The position numbers and the translations under genes were made by a program. 8,203 nt of DNA from PSRF01 sp035457105 (GTDB taxonomy: Bacteria > Acidobacteriota > Blastocatellia > Pyrinomonadales > Pyrinomonadaceae), in assembly GCA_035457105.1 (NCBI GenBank), contig DATIBX010000501.1, positions 1-8,203 on the forward strand, written 5' to 3'. Below, piece after piece: positions 1-4,908 of this stretch. The notes beneath the pieces were generated by a model. It did no database searches. It was given only the letters and a program-made list of their open reading frames with translations, and was not told the origin of the DNA. Each line of letters begins with the position of its first letter. Within the stretch, counting starts at the first letter, position 1.

Positions 1-268
1 GCACACAGAGCGCGGCAAGGTGGCGGCTATTGGGGTCCATATTGCGCGCTGGATAACAACGCACGGTTTTGCGCTCAATGTAAACACAGATCTGAAGTAC
101 TTCGACATGATAATCGGTTGCGAGGGTGAACCAGTTACATCAATGGAGCACATCCTCGGCGACGAGATTGACTTAGCAGTAGTCGCGGATCGAGTAGTCG
201 ACCATTTTGTGCAAGTGTTTTCGATGGCGCTCGCTTCAACAACGTCCCATCAGTCTGTTCTTGTTTAA
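1..268 (+). CDS. lipB: Lipoyl(octanoyl) transferase LipB, C-terminal part (5' end outside window)
   Basis: LipB moves octanoate from octanoyl-ACP to the target lysine of lipoyl domains (pyruvate and 2-oxoglutarate dehydrogenases, GcvH), the first step of cytosolic lipoate synthesis. The first full codon is at position 2 and the frame stays open to the TAA at 266-268. The visible part has the family core: RGKVAAIGVHIARW, then HGFALNVNTDL and YFD, then a cysteine followed by PVTSM. The lysine codon at 17-19 and the cysteine codon at 119-121 are 34 residues apart, the same spacing as the catalytic Lys135/Cys169 pair of E. coli LipB, so the visible half of the active site looks intact. The cysteine context is GCEGEP rather than the more usual PCGI. 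The GTG at 20 is an internal valine, not a start. The PLP-enzyme gene begins 17 bases after the stop and is probably co-transcribed; lipA lies further downstream on the same strand. Confidence 0.93.
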   Translation, partial: HTERGKVAAIGVHIARWITTHGFALNVNTDLKYFDMIIGCEGEPVTSMEHILGDEIDLAVVADRVVDHFVQVFSMALASTTSHQSVLV

Positions 269-285
269 TTACCAAACTATCTAGA

Positions 286-1251
286 ATGCTTACACTCGAT
301 TCGATCAACGAGGCGCGCGAACGCATCAACTCCCGTATTCATCGAACACCAATCGTCACCTCGAAGACATTTAACGAGCGTTGCGGCAAAGAAGTCTTTT
401 TCAAGTGTGAGAACTTCCAGCGAGCAGGGGCATTCAAGATTCGTGGAGCAACCAACAAGATTCAGTCGCTCACTCCTGAAGAAAAGCGACGCGGTATCGT
501 AGCGTTTTCGTCAGGCAATCATGCTCAAGCGGTTGCGCTGGCGGGAAGAGAGGCGGGAACCCGCGTGGTCGTGGCGATGCCCGAAGATGCTCCAAAGATG
601 AAAGTTGCCGGAACTCGAGATTACGGCGCGGAAATCATCTTTTACGATCGTCACCGCGAAGACCGAGAGAAGTTTGCTTCGGACCTTGCCGAACGGGAGC
701 ACCTCGTCATCGTTCCACCGTATGATGACTATCTGGTGATGGCAGGACAGGCAACGGCAGCTTTTGAATTTCTCGAGGAAGTACCGGAACTTGATTCGTT
801 GCTCGCGCCATGCAGTGGTGGTGGTCTATTTGCGGGTGTTGCGACCGCCGCAAAAGCTGTGAATTCCTCCGTTCGCTGTTTTCCTGTTGAACCTGAACTG
901 GGGAACGATACTCAACAGTCATTCTTAAAAGGTGAGCGTGTCCACATCCCGCCACCACCGACGATTGCAGACGGACTCAGGGTACAGATTCCCGGCACCT
1001 TGACTTTTCCCATTCTGCAAAGGCTTGCCGAAGATGTTTTGACAGTCTCTGAAGAAGAGATAATGGAAACACTCCGCTTTGTTCTCTTTCGCATGAAGTT
1101 GCTCGTTGAGACCTCAGGAGTTACAGCGGCCGCTGCGGTGTTGTTTGGCAAACTGCCGGCGAACACAAGGCGAGTGGGTGTGATTCTCTCAGGAGGAAAT
1201 ATTGATCCAGATTTGCTTGCGAAAGTGATTGCAGATTCTTTACCGCACTAG
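286..1251 (+). CDS. PLP-dependent threonine/serine dehydratase family enzyme (threonine ammonia-lyase / serine racemase / 3-hydroxyaspartate ammonia-lyase group)
   Basis: A 321-residue fold-type II PLP enzyme, the usual length for catabolic dehydratases without an ACT regulatory domain. Visible motifs in order: RIHRTP (18-22); AFKIRGA, with Lys51 as the predicted Schiff-base lysine; SSGNHAQ (75-81), the substrate-carboxylate loop; SGGG (177-180), the PLP phosphate loop; EPELGNDTQQS (202-212); TIADGLR (226-232); and SGGN (302-305), near the pyridine nitrogen. Glu202, Gly206 and Asp208 line up with the divalent-metal site of serine racemases (Glu210, Ala214, Asp216 in the human enzyme), so metal activation is plausible. 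Known reactions of the group are deamination of threonine or serine to 2-oxoacids, serine racemisation and threo-3-hydroxyaspartate deamination; the sequence alone does not decide between them. The ATG fits the family N-terminus, but no clear ribosome site is seen upstream, so translation may depend on coupling to lipB. Cytosolic. Confidence 0.9.
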   Translation: MLTLDSINEARERINSRIHRTPIVTSKTFNERCGKEVFFKCENFQRAGAFKIRGATNKIQSLTPEEKRRGIVAFSSGNHAQAVALAGREAGTRVVVAMPEDAPKMKVAGTRDYGAEIIFYDRHREDREKFASDLAEREHLVIVPPYDDYLVMAGQATAAFEFLEEVPELDSLLAPCSGGGLFAGVATAAKAVNSSVRCFPVEPELGNDTQQSFLKGERVHIPPPPTIADGLRVQIPGTLTFPILQRLAEDVLTVSEEEIMETLRFVLFRMKLLVETSGVTAAAAVLFGKLPANTRRVGVILSGGNIDPDLLAKVIADSLPH

Positions 1252-1260
1252 CGTTGTTCC

Positions 1261-1370
1261 TTTCGTTCTCTGTGCCGCCTCAGTGTTCTCTGTGACTCTG
1301 TGGTGAGATAGCCGAGACAAAATTTCACCACGGAGTCACAGAGAACGCAGAGTGTTGCACAGAGAACGGA
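1261..1370. repeat. Long inverted repeat built of CACAGAGAAC units between convergent genes
   Basis: The left arm (1261-1306) and right arm (1325-1370) are near-complementary around an 18-base loop (1307-1324). The best block pairs TTCTCTGTGACT on the left with AGTCACAGAGAA on the right. A second CTCTGTGC/GCACAGAG block lies further out, with a mismatched stretch between the two. Within the right arm the unit CACAGAGAAC occurs twice (in 1337-1346 and 1358-1367). Similar CACCACRGAGTCACAGAGAAC strings are, from general knowledge, frequent intergenic repeats in Acidobacteriota and other soil bacteria. It sits between the 3' ends of the PLP gene (+) and the 128-aa membrane gene (-). In RNA from either strand it would fold into a long hairpin and could stop transcription or protect transcript ends. 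No T-run follows either arm, so it is not a standard intrinsic terminator. Confidence 0.8.
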
Positions 1371-1409
1371 CGTAAAGCCGGCTAATGGGATAGCCCTTCA
1401 ATGGTCCAG

Positions 1410-1796
1410 TCAGGACAGCAAGCCAAACCAGTTCCAATAATTTAGCAACTCACCGACCGTAAACGACGCAAGATTAGCAAGAGTTATCACTGAGAAGTCT
1501 CGAATAGCCATTTTCCAACCTGAATCTCGATTACCAAAGGCCATCCAAAACAGCAGGCATTCAGCAACTGGAGCGAACGTTTCCGCAACAAGCAGGTAGA
1601 TTCTCCGATCAGTGAATAACTGCGACAGGACCAGGATAACAATCGGGTATGTGCATCCGGTTAGCCAGATTCCAGCAAGCAGTCTGCGGCGCCACGAGTG
1701 TTGCGGTGACAACCCTACCAGAAGGATTGGTGTTTCTATCGATATGGTGAAGAGATAGCCAACCGGAAAAAAGTGCCACAGTTGAGATGGTGACAT
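1410..1796 (-). CDS. Small four-span membrane protein, unknown function
   Basis: I do not recognise this 128-residue protein. It is strongly hydrophobic, with four likely membrane spans at about residues 11-29, 37-60, 68-87 and 99-120, separated by short basic loops (RRR at 36-38, DRR at 63-65). Several acidic residues fall in or next to the spans: Glu21 before PILL, Glu72 and Glu79 in AETFAPVAE, and Glu116 in FTVGELL. That is unusual for a passive anchor and suggests a transport, channel or assembly role, but no known family can be assigned. It is the last gene of a three-gene leftward cluster, starting 13 bases after the stop of the 351-aa gene. The ATG at 1796 has no recognisable Shine-Dalgarno site; no better start lies upstream because an in-frame TGA comes soon before it. 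The stop is TGA at 1412-1410, next to the CACAGAG hairpin. Confidence 0.75.
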   Translation of the reverse strand: MSPSQLWHFFPVGYLFTISIETPILLVGLSPQHSWRRRLLAGIWLTGCTYPIVILVLSQLFTDRRIYLLVAETFAPVAECLLFWMAFGNRDSGWKMAIRDFSVITLANLASFTVGELLNYWNWFGLLS

Positions 1797-1809
1797 ACTG
1801 TAGGTAGCG

Positions 1810-2865
1810 TTAGATCATTCGTAGGAGGAATGGTGCTTCCGCAAGAACGTGAGCAATCGCTAATGTGAAATAGATATCACGTGCAGTAGCGTAGTCATAA
1901 GCAAATCCCGCCCACAACCCGATCACCAGTAACATCGCCACGAAAAGAACGCCAAGTACCGTTTTGGGAAAGCCGCGTGGATGGCTGTACACCCCAATTT
2001 TCCAGGTGTTCGCATAGCGGTTGGTGTCTCCGCCTTCATTAGATCGCACGAGTGGTCTGACGAGTGGAAGAGCCAAGATCCAAACTCCGTAGTGAAGCAT
2101 TTCCAGGAACACATGAATCGATACGAGCAGGTGACTCGATACTTGCGGCAATAATTGCGCGCCGGAATGCTGTGTGACCCGCCAAAAGAGACCGTTGTTG
2201 TCGTTTAGCGATTCGGCTCCCGCTGTCTGAAAGATCATCAACCCCAGGATCAATGGAAGTGCGATCAGAAGTCCACGGTAGAATTTTAGAAAGGCCGGGC
2301 GAGTCTTGCGTAGGTGTAAGTCCAGAAACCACAATGCGATCAAAGGGTGGAGGTAGACCAGACCCAGGCTAAAGCCATCGGGTTGTATCCAGTTGAAAGC
2401 GCCGAGTGCCAGGAGAGCGGCGATGGTCCAACCCCAATCCTTCCGCTTTTGCTCGGACCTCAGCCGTATCAGATACCCAATCCAAACAAGGAGAAGCGAA
2501 TTCCAAACGGCTATAACCGTGATGGATTGTTCCTCGGACCACGACTGGGAACGATAAAGCAAAGGTAGTGAGATGTATGACGTGGTCAGAAGACCCAGGC
2601 CTATGAAAGCGGTCAGAAAGAATAATCGCGACCTTCCGAAACGAACAGGCAGTCGCGTCAAAAAGTAACGCAGCTCAAGCCAATTGTGCGGGCCAGCGAA
2701 GAGGAAGACAGTGGCGATCGAAAACTGTAGCGGCATCCAGACAGACAGCGAGGCGCTCAGCACGGTCCACACGATGAGGCTCACAAAGAATAAGTGAACG
2801 CCTGATTGAGTTGATGCGCTCAGTTTTGATCTCTGAACGAAGCCTAAATCACCGACGCGTTGCAA
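1810..2865 (-). CDS. Polytopic membrane protein with histidine motifs in or near its spans, unknown function
   Basis: A 351-residue integral membrane protein with about eight to ten predicted spans (roughly 22-42, 46-60, 81-104, 117-135, 145-158, 165-185, 197-213, 244-270, 302-325, 330-347). I cannot name the family. Histidines and acidic residues occur in ordered motifs at span edges: GPHNWLE (58-64), HPLIALWFLD (173-182), HVFLEMLHY (251-259) and AHVLAEAPF (338-346). This pattern suggests a metal- or cofactor-binding membrane enzyme. The order is loosely like the GxPHGxxD, HF, HxxxHF and PHxxxxD histidine motifs of Brp/Blh-type carotenoid dioxygenases, but that is an analogy by eye, not a homology claim. 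The start is TTG at 2865, two bases after the stop of the 199-aa gene. A GAGGAG site five bases upstream supports it, and the next methionine would delete the first span. The 128-aa membrane gene follows by 13 bases. Confidence 0.8.
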   Translation of the reverse strand: MQRVGDLGFVQRSKLSASTQSGVHLFFVSLIVWTVLSASLSVWMPLQFSIATVFLFAGPHNWLELRYFLTRLPVRFGRSRLFFLTAFIGLGLLTTSYISLPLLYRSQSWSEEQSITVIAVWNSLLLVWIGYLIRLRSEQKRKDWGWTIAALLALGAFNWIQPDGFSLGLVYLHPLIALWFLDLHLRKTRPAFLKFYRGLLIALPLILGLMIFQTAGAESLNDNNGLFWRVTQHSGAQLLPQVSSHLLVSIHVFLEMLHYGVWILALPLVRPLVRSNEGGDTNRYANTWKIGVYSHPRGFPKTVLGVLFVAMLLVIGLWAGFAYDYATARDIYFTLAIAHVLAEAPFLLRMI

Positions 2866-2867
2866 AT

Positions 2868-3467
2868 TTACTCCTCGCCGCCGCCCTCTTTTCGAAGCGG
2901 GATAATGAGTCGCATGTTTCTGCCCTGTTCGTCAGGAACTAGCTCGACATCGAGTCCGCCTACGGTTGATTTTCCTTCAGAGAGCGACTTGGGAAGGTTT
3001 CGCCAGCGGTAATATCCTGGAGGTCCCGCATTTCCACGGGTAATGATGGTTGCAACACCAATCGTCGCGACAACCACCAGTCCAATTACAAGCACCTTCT
3101 TGAATCGGTTGCGTTGAGAGGTCTCTCGCGCTGATCGCGCCAGCCATACGCCCGCAAATGAAATTGAAAGGAAAAGCAAAACTCCGGCAATGATGGTCCG
3201 GGGTGAACTATGTGATACCGCAGCGGCTAACGTGCGATTGTTGCCGCTGCCGTCCAGTGCGGCTCGAAGCTCCTGCAGTTGCGACTGCGAGATTTGGAGG
3301 CGAGCCTCAAATGATTTCGCGTCTGGAACGATTTCAAGTCCCGTATGGAGGACAACCTTACCCTGGATCGCAGGTGGCGGCTTGGGTGCACGAATATCTG
3401 CATTGGCAAATGAGATTGTCGTGAGTGCCAGGACGGTAAGGCAGGCGACAGCAAGAATGAACTTCAT
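2868..3467 (-). CDS. Exported protein with signal peptide and two membrane spans, unknown function
   Basis: This 199-residue protein matches no family I can name. Residues 1-23 look like a Sec signal peptide (MKF start, hydrophobic core, likely cut after ANA). A segment of about 65 residues follows that should be outside the cytoplasm, with proline-rich APKPPP (27-32) and a heptad-like, Gln/Leu-rich stretch at about 52-72 that may be helical. Two membrane spans (about 91-111 and 124-143) flank a basic loop (RSARETSQRNRFKK), placing that loop in the cytoplasm. A soluble C-terminal part (about 145-199), probably outside, contains GPPGYYRWRNLP, GGLDVELVPDE and an acidic GGGEE tail. It is the first gene of the leftward three-gene cluster and has the cluster's clearest ribosome site (AGGAG six bases before ATG). 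The coupled downstream genes also encode membrane proteins, so a shared envelope complex is the simplest inference. Confidence 0.82.
   Translation of the reverse strand: MKFILAVACLTVLALTTISFANADIRAPKPPPAIQGKVVLHTGLEIVPDAKSFEARLQISQSQLQELRAALDGSGNNRTLAAAVSHSSPRTIIAGVLLFLSISFAGVWLARSARETSQRNRFKKVLVIGLVVVATIGVATIITRGNAGPPGYYRWRNLPKSLSEGKSTVGGLDVELVPDEQGRNMRLIIPLRKEGGGEE
2871..2876 (-). promoter_or_regulatory. Ribosome binding site GAGGAG deciding a TTG start
   Basis: On the minus strand, GAGGAG lies five bases before the TTG at 2865. It is formed by the last two glutamate codons (GGEE end) of the upstream 199-aa gene, whose TAA is inside the spacer. This supports the TTG start and suggests translational coupling of the two membrane proteins. 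Confidence 0.7.
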
Positions 3468-3473
3468 GGAGAA

Positions 3474-3478
3474 CTCCT
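3474..3478 (-). promoter_or_regulatory. Ribosome binding site AGGAG for the 199-aa gene
   Basis: On the minus strand AAAGGAG (3480-3474) is followed by the six-base spacer TTCTCC and the ATG at 3467. This is a textbook spacing and fixes the start of the first gene in the membrane cluster. Confidence 0.75.
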
Positions 3479-3513
3479 TTCACTGAGCTATCGGTATTTC
3501 AGTCGGCGGAAAG

Positions 3514-3540
3514 CTTATAGCTACGCCGGGATCGTGGCAA
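3514..3540 (-). promoter_or_regulatory. Possible sigma-70-like promoter of the leftward membrane cluster
   Basis: On the minus strand TTGCCA (3540-3535) and TATAAG (3519-3514) are separated by 15 bases, shorter than the preferred 17. They lie about 50 bases upstream of the ATG at 3467, in the right place to drive the three-gene cluster. The match is by eye only. Confidence 0.3.
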
Positions 3541-3627
3541 TGCTTTCAGTGTTTGATTTGCAACAATCCTACTTGGCTTTCGCCGGTCAGTTCCCTTTCC
3601 GGTAGCACAATTCAGGAGAAGCGACTA

Positions 3628-3764
3628 GGACACCACCGACTTCAGTCGTGTGGTACCTCAACTTCCACCTAGCCGAAATAGGAGCGAGCAACTGACGGGC
3701 GGAAGAAAGGCGGGCAGGGCTAGGTGGAAGTTGAAAGACCACGCGACTGAAGTCGGTGGTGTCC
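3628..3764. repeat. 137-base element with 47-base inverted ends (MITE/BIME-like)
   Basis: The left arm (3628-3674) and right arm (3718-3764) are reverse complements at 43 of 47 positions, around a 43-base centre (3675-3717). Each arm holds its own short palindrome (ACCAC-CGACT...AGTCG-GTGGT with one extra base), so each arm alone can fold, as REP sequences do; two REPs head to head form a BIME. The outer ends are GGACACCACCGAC and its complement. There is no transposase inside, so if mobile it would depend on an enzyme elsewhere, for example a REP-associated tyrosine transposase or an IS with matching ends. No target-site duplication is evident next to the ends. As RNA or single-stranded DNA it would form a very stable hairpin between two divergent genes. 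Confidence 0.85.
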
Positions 3765-3826
3765 GCTGTATTTGATCTTTGGCAATGGTTAAGTCTCACG
3801 CCGCTCGGATGCATTAAAAATTCTCA

Positions 3827-3845
3827 ATTATCAATTGATGATTGA
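3827..3845. repeat. AT-rich palindromic dispersed repeat, copy 1
   Basis: The 19-mer ATTATCAATTGATGATTGA recurs at 5943-5961 with one difference. Here it is the core of a 22-base near-palindrome (3824-3845) centred on CAATTG, about 60 bases before the lipA start. It could be a binding site for a dimeric protein or simply a small genome-wide repeat; the sequence does not decide. Confidence 0.6.
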
Positions 3846-3885
3846 CCATTAAATAGGCCCATTTTTGGTTTCTGAGGATGCCATG

Positions 3886-3891
3886 TACAAT
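3886..3891 (+). promoter_or_regulatory. Possible -10 box of lipA
   Basis: TACAAT (one mismatch to TATAAT) directly follows a TG and lies 17 bases upstream of the lipA ATG. The sequence at the expected -35 position (TTTTGG, 3863-3868) is poor, so this is a weak call. If used, the leader would be very short, about 10 bases. Confidence 0.3.
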
Positions 3892-3898
3892 TAAGGCC

Positions 3899-3903
3899 GA
3901 GGT
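3899..3903 (+). promoter_or_regulatory. Ribosome binding site of lipA (GAGGT)
   Basis: GAGGT is followed by a five-base spacer and the ATG at 3909. It supports this ATG over the one at 3883, which is in another frame and meets a stop after three codons. Confidence 0.6.
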
Positions 3904-3908
3904 AATAG

Positions 3909-4808
3909 ATGGCCCGCGAACTCAACGTAATCAGTAACAGTCAAAAGGTCCGCCAACCAAAACCGGAGTGGCTCCGCATCCGTCTAGGTGACCCAACCAA
4001 TCAAAATCAGGTCCTGCAATTAATTGAAGGTCTCAACCTACACACCGTCTGCCAGGAAGCTCGCTGTCCAAACATTTTTGAATGTTGGTCAGATCGAACT
4101 GCAACTTTCATGCTCGGGGGTGATATCTGCACTCGACACTGCGGTTTTTGTGCCGTAGGCAAGGGCCAGCCCGGAAGTCTCGATCCAGAAGAACCACTTC
4201 ATGTCGCCGAAGCGACAAGACATCTGAATCTTGCTCACGTAGTGATCACTTCAGTCAATCGAGACGACTTGCCGGATGGCGGTGCCGCGCATTGGGCCGA
4301 AACGATTCGACAAGTGCGAGTTGTGAATCCAGATTGCAAAGTCGAAGTTCTCATTCCAGACTTCAATGGCGACGAAGCGGCACTCAATACGGTTCTTGAT
4401 GCTCAGCCGGATGTGCTTAATCACAACACCGAAACGATCGCGCGTCTTTATCGACGAGTGCGTCCTGACGCTATTTATCAGCAGTCGCTTACGCTACTCG
4501 AGCGCTCTGCGGCACGTCGTGATCTTGAAGATCGAGGAATGTTGACTAAGAGCGGCATTATGGTTGGTCTCGGCGAGACGTTCGAAGAAGTAGTTGAGTT
4601 GATGAGAGATCTTCGAGCCGTCTCATGCGACATAATGACGATTGGCCAATATCTGCAACCACATGCACGTCGTTTACCAGTTGAAAGGTATGTGACCCCT
4701 GCGGAATTCGCACAGTGGCGAGAGATAGGAATGGATCTGGGTTTTCATCATGTCGAATCGAGTCCACTGACTCGTTCCTCCTACCATGCTCGTGAACAGG
4801 CAATCTAA
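3909..4808 (+). CDS. lipA: Lipoyl synthase LipA (radical SAM)
   Basis: LipA (EC 2.8.1.8) inserts two sulfur atoms at C6 and C8 of protein-bound octanoyl groups, completing the lipoyl cofactor that LipB started. All hallmark residues are present. The auxiliary-cluster motif CX4CX5C is Cys48, Cys53 and Cys59 in CQEARCPNIFEC. The radical SAM motif CX3CX2C is Cys74, Cys78 and Cys81 in CTRHCGFC. The C-terminal RSSYHA (289-294) supplies the serine ligand of the auxiliary cluster. Other family signatures are WLRIRL (21-26), FMLGGDICTRHC, VITSVNRDDLPDGG, NHNTET, KSGIMVGLGE and TIGQYLQP. Its 299 residues are within the normal range (E. coli has 321). The start is supported by GAGGT five bases before the ATG. 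The gene stands alone, diverging from the membrane cluster, with lipB about 3.6 kb upstream. It needs [4Fe-4S] clusters, S-adenosylmethionine and an electron donor; it is cytosolic. Confidence 0.98.
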   Translation: MARELNVISNSQKVRQPKPEWLRIRLGDPTNQNQVLQLIEGLNLHTVCQEARCPNIFECWSDRTATFMLGGDICTRHCGFCAVGKGQPGSLDPEEPLHVAEATRHLNLAHVVITSVNRDDLPDGGAAHWAETIRQVRVVNPDCKVEVLIPDFNGDEAALNTVLDAQPDVLNHNTETIARLYRRVRPDAIYQQSLTLLERSAARRDLEDRGMLTKSGIMVGLGETFEEVVELMRDLRAVSCDIMTIGQYLQPHARRLPVERYVTPAEFAQWREIGMDLGFHHVESSPLTRSSYHAREQAI

Positions 4809-4879
4809 CATATCCAGAGATTTCTCAGATTCCACAAAACTTCACAGGGAACTGACAAGCGTCTCAACTGACTTGGTTT

Positions 4880-4906
4880 AATCAGCGAATTCTGTGTAAT
4901 CTGCGG
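4880..4906 (+). repeat. Three degenerate AATCTGCG-type units abutting a start codon
   Basis: AATCAGCG (4880-4887), AATTCTGTG (4888-4896) and TAATCTGCGG (4897-4906) are three imperfect tandem versions of one 8-10 base unit. They end two bases before the ATG at 4909. Strings such as AATCTGTGTAATCTGCGG are, from general knowledge, common intergenic repeats in several soil phyla. Here they occupy the place of the ribosome site, and no Shine-Dalgarno match is visible. Confidence 0.55.
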
Positions 4907-4908
4907 AT

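Larger units (their letters stand above)
3468..3908. other. 441-base divergent intergenic region between the membrane cluster and lipA
   Basis: This stretch holds no convincing gene. From left to right it contains the ribosome site and possible promoter of the leftward cluster (3474-3540), plain sequence to 3627, a 137-base inverted-repeat element (3628-3764), an AT-rich palindrome (3824-3845) and the lipA leader with a possible -10 box and ribosome site (3886-3903). The 8-mer TTCAGTCG occurs at 3498-3505 and in both arms of the inverted repeat, hinting that the sequence near 3498 may be a remnant of the same repeat family. The weak minus-strand reading frame across 3587-3814 follows the repeat arms and has no family features. 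Confidence 0.7.

Noticed and set aside
20..22. GTG start for an independent 82-aa protein
   Set aside because: The frame is open upstream to the window edge and encodes the LipB catalytic lysine just before this codon, so the GTG is an internal valine.
707..1166. Minus-strand open frames opposite the PLP enzyme
   Set aside because: The + strand product carries all family motifs; the opposite frames are low-complexity shadows.
1261..1370. CACAGAGAAC repeats as a CRISPR array
   Set aside because: The units are arranged as an inverted repeat, not as regular direct repeats with unique spacers, and no cas gene is present.
3190..3486. Open frames on the + strand opposite the 199-aa gene
   Set aside because: They overlap a gene with a clear signal peptide, membrane spans and ribosome site. 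The shadow translations have no domain features.
3587..3814. 75-codon minus-strand frame in the intergenic region
   Set aside because: It runs through both arms of the inverted-repeat element and has no recognisable start signal or protein features.
3824..3845. Replication origin or DnaA-box cluster at the AT-rich palindrome
   Set aside because: No DnaA-box series (TTATCCACA-like) or dnaA/dnaN neighbour is seen.
3883..3894. Three-codon upstream ORF (ATG TAC AAT TAA) before lipA
   Set aside because: It overlaps the possible -10 box and has no ribosome site, so it is probably chance.
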